From: an uncultured bacterium
Lineage (GTDB): Bacteria; Bacteroidota; Bacteroidia; Sphingobacteriales; Sphingobacteriaceae
NCBI GenBank assembly: GCA_903828245.1
Contig: CAIKLP010000037.1
Location: 1 to 64,000 of the forward strand
Length of the DNA stretch: 64,000 nt
Direction: 5' to 3'
This document shows positions 27,240 through 35,557 of this stretch, piece after piece (the first letter of the stretch is position 1; the number at the start of each line of letters is the position of its first letter). The position numbers were made by a program, and so were the translations under genes. The notes under the pieces are model-generated. The model was given only the letters and a program-made list of their open reading frames with translations. It had not been told where the DNA came from and made no database searches.

Positions 27240-28503
27240 ATTTAGCTTTCCAAAGTTGCGCTAGATTTTTTCTAATCTCGTTTTCTTTTGGGTTGTTTCC
27301 TGGTTGGTAAAAAACATGGGAGGCAAGTTCTGTTGGCAAATATTCTTGCGCAACAAAATTTCCTTCGTATGCATGGGCATATTGATAGGATTTACCGTAT
27401 CCAATATCTTTCATTAGCTTGGTGGGTGCATTTCTCAAATCCAATGGTACCGATAGGTTACCGGTTTCTCTAACATTAGCTAAAGCCTGGTCGATGGCTA
27501 AGATGGCACTGTTACTTTTTATACTGGTAGCTAAATAAATAACGGTTTGTGAAAGTATAATTCTGGCTTCGGGCATGCCAATGGTATTGACCGCTTGAAA
27601 ACAATTATTGGCTAAGAGTAAAGCATTTGGATTGGCATTACCAATATCTTCTGATGCTAAAATAATTAAACGCCTGGCAATAAATAATGGATCTTCTCCA
27701 CCTTCAATCATGCGAGCCAACCAATACACGCTTGCATTAGGATCGCTGCCGCGAATAGATTTGATCAGTGCAGAAACAATATCGTAATGTTGTTCACCTG
27801 CTTTGTCATATAGTGCAATATTTTGCTGCACAATGGCCATTACTTTTTCGTTGGTAATGACGATATCTCTGGTTGGAATTGATTGTACAACTAATTCAAA
27901 AATATTTAATAATTTTCTGCCATCACCGCCCGAAAGTCTTAATAATGCTTCGTATTCGGTTATTTCAATATTTTTTGTTCGCAGTGTTTCGTCTTCTTTA
28001 ATAGCAATGCCGAGCAATGCTATTAATTCTTCTTCGGAAAGATTTTTTAAAATATAAACTTGACATCTTGATAAGAGCGCAGAGATGACTTCGAACGAAG
28101 GGTTTTCGGTTGTGGCGCCCACAAGGGTAACAACTCCTTTTTCTACTGCGCCCAATAAAGAGTCTTGTTGTGATTTACTAAATCGATGAATTTCGTCGAT
28201 AAATAAAATAGGATTTGCCGCGCCAAAAAAAGATTGACTTTTCGCCTTTTCAATTACTTCTCTAATATCTTTTACGCCAGAATTAATGGCACTCAATGCA
28301 TAAAATGGACGCTTGAGTTGTTGCGAAATAATATGCGCTAAAGTTGTTTTGCCTACACCGGGTGGCCCCCAAAATATCATAGATGGAATTGTGCCAGATT
28401 CAATAGCATTGCGCAATACAGCCCCCTTTCCAACCAAATGGGATTGGCCAATATAGTGGTCTAAATTACTAGGCCTTAATCGTTCTGCTAAAGGTATCGA
28501 CAT
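27229..28503 (-). CDS. rarA: Replication-associated recombination protein A (RarA/MgsA ATPase)
   Basis: RarA is a AAA+ ATPase related to clamp loaders that acts at stalled replication forks and interacts with SSB in model bacteria. The 424-residue protein has PLAERLRP at the start, Walker A GPPGVGKT at residues 46-53, Walker B LFIDEIHRF followed by SKSQQDSLL, and sensor 1 VGATTENPSF. A C-terminal tetramerisation domain follows (GMPEARIILSQ, VPLDLRNAPTKLMK). The length is typical. The ATG shares bases with the stop of the upstream methyltransferase gene (TAATG), which indicates translational coupling. Confidence 0.95.
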   Translation of the reverse strand: MSIPLAERLRPSNLDHYIGQSHLVGKGAVLRNAIESGTIPSMIFWGPPGVGKTTLAHIISQQLKRPFYALSAINSGVKDIREVIEKAKSQSFFGAANPILFIDEIHRFSKSQQDSLLGAVEKGVVTLVGATTENPSFEVISALLSRCQVYILKNLSEEELIALLGIAIKEDETLRTKNIEITEYEALLRLSGGDGRKLLNIFELVVQSIPTRDIVITNEKVMAIVQQNIALYDKAGEQHYDIVSALIKSIRGSDPNASVYWLARMIEGGEDPLFIARRLIILASEDIGNANPNALLLANNCFQAVNTIGMPEARIILSQTVIYLATSIKSNSAILAIDQALANVRETGNLSVPLDLRNAPTKLMKDIGYGKSYQYAHAYEGNFVAQEYLPTELASHVFYQPGNNPKENEIRKNLAQLWKAKYGY

Positions 28504-29213
28504 TATTGTTTTCTATAGATAGAAAATATGGTTGGTCTTTTATGTAATTCTGGTTTATTTTTTTTCCAGTATTCTACTTTCGCCGTTTTAATCATTTCAT
28601 TGGCATCGGTAATATCGGTTGCAATCGATAAGTAAGTATCGGGCTTACAACTTTTTAAAACTTCTTCTAACAATTGATTATTTCGAAAGGGCGTTTCCAT
28701 AAACAATTGTGTGTGATTGTTTCGTTCTGCTAAGCGCTCTAAGTCTTGAATTTTTTTACTGCGCGCCATTTTATCAATGGGCAAATAACCATTGAATGTA
28801 AATTGTTGCCCATTAAAACCCGAAGCCATCATGGCTAATAAAATAGAAGACGGACCAACTAGTGGCACCACTTTAATTCCTTTACGATGCGCCTCTGCAA
28901 TCAGCTCTGCGCCTGGATCTGCTATACCTGGACAACCGGCTTCTGTTAATATACCTACCGATATGCCGGCACTTAAATCTTTAAAATAATCGGCTAATGG
29001 TTCTTGTTCTTTTTTATTGTAAACCAAAATACTTAATTGGTTTTGTGGCATGCTAATTTTAGCAGCTTTTAAAAATGCCCTTGCCGATTTTTCGTTCTCT
29101 ACAATAAAATGTTGTAGCGAATGTATGATCGAAATAGTATGCGGTGCTAAAATAGCAATAGGATCTGTTTCTTCCGAAAGGTAAACAGGGATAAGGTAAA
29201 GCGTTCCATTCAT
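28503..29213 (-). CDS. SAM-dependent methyltransferase, RsmI-like (tetrapyrrole-methylase fold)
   Basis: This 236-residue protein begins GTLYLIPVYLSEE and has EAGCPGIADPGAELI plus VPLVGPSSILLAMMASGFNGQQFTFNGYLP. These match the RsmI/tetrapyrrole-methylase fold, with the variant EAGCPGIADPG in place of the usual DAGTPxxSDPG. RsmI 2'-O-methylates C1402 of 16S rRNA. This protein belongs to a shorter Bacteroidota relative of RsmI (about 235 versus 280 residues), so I give no symbol. It starts 11 bases after the aminotransferase gene stop and overlaps rarA by one base. Confidence 0.8.
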   Translation of the reverse strand: MNGTLYLIPVYLSEETDPIAILAPHTISIIHSLQHFIVENEKSARAFLKAAKISMPQNQLSILVYNKKEQEPLADYFKDLSAGISVGILTEAGCPGIADPGAELIAEAHRKGIKVVPLVGPSSILLAMMASGFNGQQFTFNGYLPIDKMARSKKIQDLERLAERNNHTQLFMETPFRNNQLLEEVLKSCKPDTYLSIATDITDANEMIKTAKVEYWKKNKPELHKRPTIFSIYRKQ

Positions 29214-29224
29214 ATTGTATTTAA

Positions 29225-30517
29225 TTAACTTAGTTCGGCAATCGCCTTTTTCAATCTTTCAAAAGAAGCTAAAATAGTTGCTTCGTTTGCCGCGCCAACC
29301 GATAACCTAAACCATGCAGAATGTTTAGTTAAACCAAATGCAGAAAAAGGCACCATGGCCAATTGCGCATGACTTAATATATAAGAAGTAATATCCATGC
29401 TATTTTCCAAAATCTTACCGTCAGCGGTTTTCATGCCTTGTATAGCCACTTTTACTGTTAAATAAATAGCGCCCATTGGTTCGATTGAATCTACTGGAAT
29501 GCCTTCGTTTTTTAAAGTTTGAAAACCAGTATGCAAAGCATCTAAACTACTTTTAATTTGAGATTTAAAAGGAGTCATAAAATTTTCAATGGCTTGGTCA
29601 TTTTTTAAAAATACAGCTGTTGCAATTTGTTCTGCTTTAGGTGCCCAAGCACCCACATGACCAAGTATTGCTTTCATTTTATCTATTACCGCTTGTGGTC
29701 CGAAAGCCCAGCCTACTCTCACGCCTGTGGCTGCAAAAGATTTCGAAATACCATCAATATAAATGGTATAATTTCTTAATGCGGGTCTTAAATGTATTGG
29801 ATCGTAGTGTTTATGGTCGCCAAATGTTAAGGTCCAATATACTTGGTCGTACATTAAGTACAATGGTTTTTCGTCGGCAGTTCTGCTGGCATTTTCTGCG
29901 AGTACTAAATCACATATTTCTGCCAAATCTTTTTGAGTAAACATAGTACCTGTTGGATTGAGCGGACTACATAAAGCCAGTAGCGTTGCTCCCTTTAGGT
30001 GTGGGGCAATATCTGAGGCAGTCGGCATAAAATTATTTTCGGCCGATGTTTCTACCATTACCGGAACAGCTCCTGTTAAATGACAATAATGATTGTTGTT
30101 CCAAGAAGGAATTGGAAATACAACTTTGTCTCCTGGATCTAATAAAGCTAAATAAGTAGCATAAATTAAAGGCCTAGAACCGCCGGCAACTAAAATTTCG
30201 TCTGTCGAATAAGTTAAATTTCCTTTGCTTAATAAAAAATCAGCAATAGATTTTCGCAAAGACATTTCGCCATTTGCAGGAGGATAATTGGTGTTGTTTT
30301 TTAGATAAGCTTCTGTTATACCTTCTTGTAATTCTTTTGGAATAGGATAATGGTTGGGATCAAAATCGCCAATGGTGAGGTTACAAATTTGTGCACCATT
30401 TCTGATCAGTTCACTTACTTCATTCCCAATTTTGATAATTTCAGAGCCAATTAAATTGGCAGCCATATTTGATACTTTCATCCCCTTAAAATTTGCCTTA
30501 AAGATAGGAAATTCCAT
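29225..30517 (-). CDS. Class I/II PLP-dependent aminotransferase
   Basis: This is a fold-type I aminotransferase of about 430 residues. PLP-lysine motif GISKSFAATGVRVGW has the Schiff-base lysine at residue 259. Other features are GDFDPNHYPIP, NYPPANGEMSLRKSIADFL, the SPLNPTGTMF substrate/cofactor motif and a C-terminal arginine in WFRLSVGAANE. The family includes aspartate, aromatic and alanine aminotransferases; the substrate cannot be fixed. I choose the ATG at 30517; the frame also allows a TTG at 30532, which adds five residues. It is probably the first gene of the minus-strand operon running to 22788. The promoter region is shared with rplM. Confidence 0.88.
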   Translation of the reverse strand: MEFPIFKANFKGMKVSNMAANLIGSEIIKIGNEVSELIRNGAQICNLTIGDFDPNHYPIPKELQEGITEAYLKNNTNYPPANGEMSLRKSIADFLLSKGNLTYSTDEILVAGGSRPLIYATYLALLDPGDKVVFPIPSWNNNHYCHLTGAVPVMVETSAENNFMPTASDIAPHLKGATLLALCSPLNPTGTMFTQKDLAEICDLVLAENASRTADEKPLYLMYDQVYWTLTFGDHKHYDPIHLRPALRNYTIYIDGISKSFAATGVRVGWAFGPQAVIDKMKAILGHVGAWAPKAEQIATAVFLKNDQAIENFMTPFKSQIKSSLDALHTGFQTLKNEGIPVDSIEPMGAIYLTVKVAIQGMKTADGKILENSMDITSYILSHAQLAMVPFSAFGLTKHSAWFRLSVGAANEATILASFERLKKAIAELS

Positions 30518-30622
30518 CGTTTTAGGTTTCAAGATTTCTCCACGCGATTATGCACAAAATGGCGTGGCAATAAAGAAATTAACATATCCACATTTTTTTA
30601 TGGAAATATCTGTGCTAAAGCA

Positions 30623-30652
30623 TTGTAGTTTAGAAATTTTAGGCTATCTTTG
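30623..30652 (+). promoter_or_regulatory. Promoter of the rplM operon (TTG-N19-TAnnTTTG)
   Basis: TTG at 30623-30625 and TATCTTTG at 30645-30652 match the Bacteroidota -33 and -7 elements with a 19-base spacer. The -7 match is exact. It lies about 60 bases before the rplM ATG, as expected for a highly expressed ribosomal protein operon with a short leader. Confidence 0.7.
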
Positions 30653-30655
30653 CCC

Positions 30656-30674
30656 TCCCTCAACTAATGAGGGA
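30656..30674 (+). promoter_or_regulatory. Stem-loop in the rplM leader
   Basis: TCCCTC pairs with GAGGGA around a seven-base loop just after the predicted promoter, at or near the very 5' end of the mRNA. It is followed by an A-rich stretch up to the ATG. Ribosomal protein leaders often hold autoregulatory hairpins, and L13 leader candidates have been proposed in Bacteroidia. Whether this is one is an inference. Confidence 0.45.
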
Positions 30675-30711
30675 AAGTTAAAACAATATAAATCAATTAG
30701 TTAAAGACAAA

Positions 30712-31155
30712 ATGAATACGTTAAGTTACAAAACTGTCTCTGCTAACAGCAAAACTGTTACGAAAGAATGGGTCGTAATCGACGCCAATGCAGAGATTTT
30801 GGGGCGCCTAAGCTCTAGGATAGCTTTTATCTTAAGAGGCAAACACAAGGCTAATTTTACCCCACACGTAGACTGCGGTGACAATGTGATTGTTATCAAT
30901 GCAGACAAAGTAAGGTTTACGGGCAACAAATTCGAAGAGAAAGAGTATGTTTCGTATACAGGCTATCCAGGTGGACAGAAATTCATCTCTCCTAAGGATT
31001 TAATGGCAAAACACCCTACTCGTGTGGTTGAAAAAGCAATACGCGGTATGCTTCCTAAAAATAAATTAGGAAACAAAGTGTTTAAAAATTTACATGTGTA
31101 CGCGGGTGCTGAGCATCCTCATGCTGCACAAACACCTAAAACCATTAAATTTTAA
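30712..31155 (+). CDS. rplM: 50S ribosomal protein L13 (uL13)
   Basis: The 147-residue product has the L13 signatures WVVIDANAEILGRLSS, LRGKHKANFTPHVDCGD, NADKVRFTGNK and the C-terminal HVYAGAEHPHAAQTPK. It is an early assembly protein of the large subunit. It is followed five bases later by rpsI, the conserved bacterial L13-S9 pair, and then by rpsB. The start ATG is supported by conservation. No Shine-Dalgarno sequence precedes it, only an A-rich leader, as usual in this phylum. Confidence 0.98.
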   Translation: MNTLSYKTVSANSKTVTKEWVVIDANAEILGRLSSRIAFILRGKHKANFTPHVDCGDNVIVINADKVRFTGNKFEEKEYVSYTGYPGGQKFISPKDLMAKHPTRVVEKAIRGMLPKNKLGNKVFKNLHVYAGAEHPHAAQTPKTIKF

Positions 31156-31160
31156 AAGAG

Positions 31161-31547
31161 ATGACGACCACTAACACTTCGGGTAGAAGAAAAACAGCCG
31201 TAGCCCGCATCTATTTAGTAGAAGGAAACGGTGCCATTATCGTAAATGGTAAAGATTACAAAGCTTATTTTCCAACACTTCCGCTTCAATTCATTGTAAA
31301 CCAATCATTACAAGTTACAGATTTACTAGGTAAATTTGATATCAGTGTAAACGTAATGGGTGGTGGTATTACAGGACAAGCAGAAGCAGTGCGTTTAGCA
31401 ATCGCTAAAGCAATTGTAGAAAGAGATCCAGAAAAGAAACCTGCATTAAAAGCGAAAAGTTTAATGACACGTGATAGCCGTATGGTGGAGCGTAAGAAAC
31501 CAGGTCGCAAGAAAGCAAGAAAAAGATTTCAATTTAGTAAACGTTAA
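31161..31547 (+). CDS. rpsI: 30S ribosomal protein S9 (uS9)
   Basis: The 128-residue protein has the S9 features SGRRKTAVARIYLVEGNG, FDISVNVMGGGITGQAEAVRLAIAKAI and the strongly basic C-terminal tail KKPGRKKARKRFQFSKR. The tail ends in Arg and reaches the P-site tRNA in known ribosomes. It is the second gene of the rplM operon, with rpsB 20 bases downstream. Length is standard. Confidence 0.98.
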   Translation: MTTTNTSGRRKTAVARIYLVEGNGAIIVNGKDYKAYFPTLPLQFIVNQSLQVTDLLGKFDISVNVMGGGITGQAEAVRLAIAKAIVERDPEKKPALKAKSLMTRDSRMVERKKPGRKKARKRFQFSKR

Positions 31548-31552
31548 TTTTT

Positions 31553-31557
31553 GGAGG
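31553..31557 (+). promoter_or_regulatory. Shine-Dalgarno-like GGAGG before rpsB
   Basis: GGAGG (in TTGGAGGACA) ends ten bases before the rpsB ATG. Bacteroidota genes rarely carry such a site because their ribosomes mask the 16S 3' end, and the neighbouring starts here lack one. It may have a regulatory use, or be a remnant. Confidence 0.5.
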
Positions 31558-31567
31558 ACACTATATA

Positions 31568-32398
31568 ATGGCACGCACTACATATCAAGACTTATTAGAC
31601 GCGGGTGTTCATTTTGGACACTTAACGCGCAAATGGAATCCAAAAATGTCTCCATATATTTTCATGGAGAAAAATGGCATTCATATTATCGATTTGAACA
31701 AAACTTTAGTTAAAGTAGAAGAAGCTGCTTCAGCTATTAAACAAATCGTAAAATCAGGAAGAAAAGTTTTATTCGTTGCGACGAAAAAACAAGCTAAGGA
31801 CATCGTTGCTGAACATGCAAAATCAGTAAATATGCCATTCGTAACCGAGCGTTGGTTAGGTGGTATGTTAACCAACTTTGCAACGGTTCGTAAATCTATT
31901 AAAAAGATGACGAACATCGACAAGTTCACTAAAGACGGTACTTACGACATTCTTTCTAAGAAAGAAAAATTAATGATCTCTCGTGATCGTATCAAATTAG
32001 AAAGAGTATTGGGTGGTATTTCTGATTTAAATCGTTTACCTGCTGCGTTATTCTTAATTGATGTTAAGAAAGAACACATTGCAGTAAGCGAGGCAATCAA
32101 ATTAAACATTCCAACTTTTGCGATGGTAGATACCAACTCAGATCCGGGAAATATTGATTTCGTTATTCCAGCAAACGATGACGCAACTAAATCTATCTCT
32201 TTAATTACAGGTATTATTACCAAAGCAATTGAAGAAGGTTTAGAAGAGCGTAAGCGTGAGCGTGATGAAGATGCTGAAAAAGAAGGTGCAGCAGCAAAAG
32301 CAGCAGCAGAAAAAGAAACAGCAGAGAAACCAGTAAGAAAAAGAAAAACAGAATCAGCCGTTACGACTGAAACTGCTACTGAGCAATCAGCAGAATAA
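31568..32398 (+). CDS. rpsB: 30S ribosomal protein S2 (uS2)
   Basis: The core matches S2: DLLDAGVHFGHLTRKWNPKM, FVATKKQAKDIV, RWLGGMLTNFATVRKSI, and PTFAMVDTNSDPGNIDFVIPANDDATKSI. S2 binds the 30S subunit late and needs S1. At 276 residues it is about 35-50 longer than common S2 proteins. The extra part is a charged tail after about residue 225, rich in Glu/Lys/Ala (ERKRERDEDAEKEG). It is third in the rplM-rpsI-rpsB string. A hairpin with a T run separates it from tsf. Confidence 0.97.
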   Translation: MARTTYQDLLDAGVHFGHLTRKWNPKMSPYIFMEKNGIHIIDLNKTLVKVEEAASAIKQIVKSGRKVLFVATKKQAKDIVAEHAKSVNMPFVTERWLGGMLTNFATVRKSIKKMTNIDKFTKDGTYDILSKKEKLMISRDRIKLERVLGGISDLNRLPAALFLIDVKKEHIAVSEAIKLNIPTFAMVDTNSDPGNIDFVIPANDDATKSISLITGIITKAIEEGLEERKRERDEDAEKEGAAAKAAAEKETAEKPVRKRKTESAVTTETATEQSAE

Positions 32399-32404
32399 TT
32401 AAAT

Positions 32405-32468
32405 AGGTTAAAAGGGGAATTGTTTAAGGGAATAACGCCTTTGTACACTCAACTTTTAACCTTTTTTT
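32405..32468 (+). terminator. Terminator or attenuator between rpsB and tsf
   Basis: AGGTTAAAAG (32405-32414) pairs perfectly with CTTTTAACCT (32453-32462) around a 38-base loop, followed by a run of seven T. The stem is AT-rich and the loop long, so full termination is doubtful. A partial terminator or attenuator tuning tsf relative to rpsB is the better reading. The tsf ATG is 26 bases beyond the T run. Confidence 0.6.
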
Positions 32469-32493
32469 ATGAATTAAATAAAATTAAAAAGAT

Positions 32494-33333
32494 ATGTCTA
32501 TAACAATTAGCGCAGCTGATGTAAACAAATTAAGATTACAAACAGGTGCAGGAATGATGGATTGCAAAAAAGCTTTAACAGAATCTAATGGTGATTTTGA
32601 AGCAGCAGTCGATTACTTAAGAAAAAAAGGTGCTAAAGTTGCCGCAAGTCGTCAAGACCGCGATGCTGCTGAAGGTGCTGTAATTGCAAAAACAACTGCA
32701 GATGGTAAAAGAGGAATAGTTATTGAATTAAATTGCGAAACAGATTTCGTGGCTAAAAATTCAAACTTCGTTGATTTTGCAAATGCGATTGCTGACTTAG
32801 CAATTACAAACAATCCAGCTACTTTAGCAGATTTGTTGGCTTTATCATTAAACGGTGTTGTTTTAGCAGATGCCATTATTGATCAAACAGGAAAAATCGG
32901 TGAAAAAATCGGCGTATCTAAATATGAAGTAATGACTGCAGAAAAAGTAGTTGCTTATATTCACGCTGGAAATAAATTAGGGGTATTGGTTTCTATGAAT
33001 TCTGATGCAGCTGGTAAAGCAGATGCAGCTGGTAAAGATGTTGCGATGCAAATTGCAGCAATGAATCCAGTAGCGGTTGATAAAGACGGGGTAGACGCTG
33101 CAACAATCGAAAGAGAAATTGAAATTGCAAAAGAGCAAATTCGTGCAGAAGGTAAACCAGAAGAAATGGTAGAAAAAATCGCCATGGGTAAACTGAATAA
33201 ATTCTATAAGGATTCGACTTTGTTAAACCAAGAATTTGTAAAAGACAGTTCTAAATCGGTTGCACAAATGTTAAACGATATCGAAAAAGGCCTCACCGTT
33301 AGCGCATTTAAGCGTGTGGTGCTAGGAGCCTAA
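32494..33333 (+). CDS. tsf: Translation elongation factor Ts
   Basis: EF-Ts recycles EF-Tu by exchanging GDP for GTP. The 279-residue product has the N-terminal UBA-like domain with LRLQTGAGMMDCKKALTE, the core motif NCETDFVAKN, and two EF-Ts dimerisation-type domains (GNKLGVLVSMNSDAAGK, DVAMQIAAMNP). Length is typical. A strong terminator follows directly. rpsB-tsf adjacency is conserved across bacteria. Confidence 0.97.
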   Translation: MSITISAADVNKLRLQTGAGMMDCKKALTESNGDFEAAVDYLRKKGAKVAASRQDRDAAEGAVIAKTTADGKRGIVIELNCETDFVAKNSNFVDFANAIADLAITNNPATLADLLALSLNGVVLADAIIDQTGKIGEKIGVSKYEVMTAEKVVAYIHAGNKLGVLVSMNSDAAGKADAAGKDVAMQIAAMNPVAVDKDGVDAATIEREIEIAKEQIRAEGKPEEMVEKIAMGKLNKFYKDSTLLNQEFVKDSSKSVAQMLNDIEKGLTVSAFKRVVLGA

Positions 33334-33339
33334 ATTATT

Positions 33340-33372
33340 ATCCCCCCGTTATTCAACGGGGGGATTTTTTTT
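33340..33372 (+). terminator. Rho-independent terminator after tsf
   Basis: ATCCCCCCGTT pairs with AACGGGGGGAT around an ATTC loop and is followed by a long T run. It begins seven bases after the tsf stop and closes the ribosomal-protein unit before pyrH. Confidence 0.94.
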
Positions 33373-33405
33373 GCGCTTTTTTTAACATTCTATTCAATTC
33401 AGTCT

Positions 33406-33413
33406 TATCTTTG
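33406..33413 (+). promoter_or_regulatory. -7 element of the pyrH operon
   Basis: TATCTTTG is an exact TAnnTTTG match 25 bases before the pyrH ATG and downstream of the tsf terminator. The -33 region has only TTTA, so the upstream element is weak. Confidence 0.5.
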
Positions 33414-33438
33414 GTAAACCTAAACACCTAGCCCTAAC

Positions 33439-34146
33439 ATGAAATACAACAGAATTCTTTTAAAACTAAGTGGTGAATCTTTAATGGGTTCGAAACAATA
33501 TGGTATTGATACCGCAATGGTTCATCAATATGCAGTTGATATTAAAGAAGTAGTAGAAAGTGGTATTGAAGTGGCAATTGTCATTGGTGGTGGAAATATT
33601 CACAGAGGATTAGATGCCGAAAAAGGTGGAATGGATCGCGTGCAAGCCGACTACATGGGAATGCTGGCAACGGTAATTAATAGCATGGCTTTGCAAGATG
33701 CTTTAGAAAAAGTGGGCGTAAAAACCAGGTTATTGTCTGCCATTAAAATGGAACAAATTTGCGAACCATTTATTCGCAGAAGAGCCATCAGACATTTAGA
33801 AAAAGGCAGGGTAGTGATTTTTGGTGCGGGCACCGGAAACCCTTATTTTACAACAGATACAGCGGCTTCTTTAAGAGCAATTGAAATCGAAGCAGATGTA
33901 GTTTTAAAAGGAACGCGTGTAGATGGAATTTATACAGCCGATCCAGAAAAAGATGCCAATGCGGTTAAATTTGAAAAAATAACTTTCACAGAAGTTTACG
34001 ATAAAGGATTAAACGTAATGGACATGACGGCCTTTACTTTATGTCAAGAAAATAATTTACCCATTATTGTATTTGATATGAATACCCGAGGCAACTTTAA
34101 AAAGTTAATGGAAGGTGAAGTAATTGGAACTTTAGTACATGCATAA
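33439..34146 (+). CDS. pyrH: UMP kinase
   Basis: PyrH phosphorylates UMP to UDP, the committed entry to UTP and CTP, and is a hexameric amino-acid-kinase-fold enzyme regulated by GTP and UTP. The 235-residue product shows [11 protein letters not shown] at the start, [47 protein letters not shown] and [16 protein letters not shown]. pyrH-frr adjacency after tsf is conserved in bacteria. frr begins 11 bases after its stop. Confidence 0.97.
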   Translation: MKYNRILLKLSGESLMGSKQYGIDTAMVHQYAVDIKEVVESGIEVAIVIGGGNIHRGLDAEKGGMDRVQADYMGMLATVINSMALQDALEKVGVKTRLLSAIKMEQICEPFIRRRAIRHLEKGRVVIFGAGTGNPYFTTDTAASLRAIEIEADVVLKGTRVDGIYTADPEKDANAVKFEKITFTEVYDKGLNVMDMTAFTLCQENNLPIIVFDMNTRGNFKKLMEGEVIGTLVHA

Positions 34147-34157
34147 AAAATAGTATT

Positions 34158-34721
34158 ATGGACGATAGATTAAAAATATTAATTGAAGAAGCGAAAGACA
34201 CCATGTCTAAAGCGGTTGATCATGTGGAATCAGAATTAACAAAAATTAGAGCAGGAAAAGCAAACCCTCAAATGCTAGACAGTGTTCATGTAGACTATTA
34301 CGGAACACCTACGCCAATTGCTCAGGTAGCCAATGTAAACACCCCAGACGCCAGAACCATTGTGGTACAGCCATGGGAGAAAAATTTAATTGCTGCTATA
34401 GAAAAAGCAATTACCGATGCCAATTTAGGATTGAATCCACAAAACGACGGAATCGTTATCAGGTTAAGCATTCCGCCATTAACCGAAGAAAGAAGAAAAG
34501 ATTTAGTAAAGCGTGTAAAAGCAGAAGGCGAAGCCGGAAAAGTAGCGATCAGAAATATTCGTAAGGATGTGAATGAGAAAATTAAAAAGCAACAAAAAGA
34601 AGGTGTAGCAGAAGACGACGCAAAAACAGCCGAAGCAGAAGTACAAAAAGTAACCGATTCTTATATTGTCAAAGTGGATAAACACATTGAAGTAAAAGAA
34701 AAGGATATCATGACTGTTTAA
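34158..34721 (+). CDS. frr: Ribosome recycling factor
   Basis: RRF, with EF-G, splits the post-termination ribosome. The 187-residue protein has the expected motifs TKIRAGKANPQMLDSVHVDYYGTPTP (residues about 28-53), QPWEKNLIAAIEKAI, NDGIVIRLSIPPLTEERRKDLVK and a helical C-terminus. Length is normal. Its TAA overlaps the ATG of mqnD (TAATG), implying coupled translation. Confidence 0.97.
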   Translation: MDDRLKILIEEAKDTMSKAVDHVESELTKIRAGKANPQMLDSVHVDYYGTPTPIAQVANVNTPDARTIVVQPWEKNLIAAIEKAITDANLGLNPQNDGIVIRLSIPPLTEERRKDLVKRVKAEGEAGKVAIRNIRKDVNEKIKKQQKEGVAEDDAKTAEAEVQKVTDSYIVKVDKHIEVKEKDIMTV

Positions 34722-35557
34722 TGGAACTCCAATTAGGTTTTTCCCCATGCCCTAATGATACTTTTATTTTCGATGCCATGTTGCATAGAAAAATAGACAC
34801 AGAAGGCATCACTTTTATTCCTGTAATAGAAGACGTGGAAAGCCTTAACCAGAAAGCCTTACAGCAAACATTAGCCATTACAAAATTAAGTTACCATGCA
34901 TTTGCACACCTAGTAGATAAATATATTTTACTAGATGCGGGAAGTGCTTTGGGCTTTGGTGTTGGTCCGCTTTTAATTTCTAAAAATAAAATCGAAAATA
35001 TCGAAAATAAGATTGCTAATCTAAAAATTGGTATACCTGGTAAATTAACAACAGCTAATTTTTTATTGAACATTGCATTTCCTCAAGCACAACAAAAAGT
35101 GGAAATGGTTTTTTCTGAAATAGAAAATGCCTTGATCAATGAGGAAATAGATTTGGCTTTAATTATTCACGAAAATAGATTTACTTACGCAGCAAAAGGT
35201 TTGCATAAAGTAATTGATTTAGGCAGTTTTTGGGAACAAAAAACGGGTAGTGCCATTCCATTGGGCGGTATCGTTATGTCCAGAAAATACGACAAAGAGA
35301 CCCTCAATAAAGTGAACCGAATTATGGCTAGAAGTGTTGAATTTGCTATGAAAAACCCATTATCTTCTGCCAAATTTGTGAAACAACATGCCCAAGAAAT
35401 GGAAGAATCGGTGATGGTACAACATATACAACTTTATGTCAATAAATATTCCTTAAATTTGGGAGTAGAAGGAAGAAAAGCAGTGAGTACATTGCTAGAT
35501 AGCGCAGTTGCGCAAGGGCTAATTCTTCCATTAACACATCCTATATTTATAGACTAA
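34721..35557 (+). CDS. mqnD: 1,4-dihydroxy-6-naphthoate synthase (futalosine pathway)
   Basis: MqnD converts cyclic dehypoxanthinyl futalosine to 1,4-dihydroxy-6-naphthoate, a step in the futalosine route to menaquinone. The 278-residue protein has the family start LGFSPCPNDTFIFDAML, with ITKLSYHAFAH, GSALGFGVGPLL and GIPGKLTTANFLL, in a periplasmic-binding-protein-like fold that is cytoplasmic here. MqnA is the nearest relative; the SPCPNDTF motif favours MqnD. The gene overlaps frr and hldD by one base each. The other futalosine gene in the window is mqnB at 53 kb. Confidence 0.92.
   Translation: MELQLGFSPCPNDTFIFDAMLHRKIDTEGITFIPVIEDVESLNQKALQQTLAITKLSYHAFAHLVDKYILLDAGSALGFGVGPLLISKNKIENIENKIANLKIGIPGKLTTANFLLNIAFPQAQQKVEMVFSEIENALINEEIDLALIIHENRFTYAAKGLHKVIDLGSFWEQKTGSAIPLGGIVMSRKYDKETLNKVNRIMARSVEFAMKNPLSSAKFVKQHAQEMEESVMVQHIQLYVNKYSLNLGVEGRKAVSTLLDSAVAQGLILPLTHPIFID

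Noticed and set aside
30548-30556. TTATGCACA (DnaA-box-like) near the aminotransferase/rplM divergent region
   Set aside because: A single match with only one further near match (ATATCCACA); used as a caution against overreading the 3.5-kb cluster.
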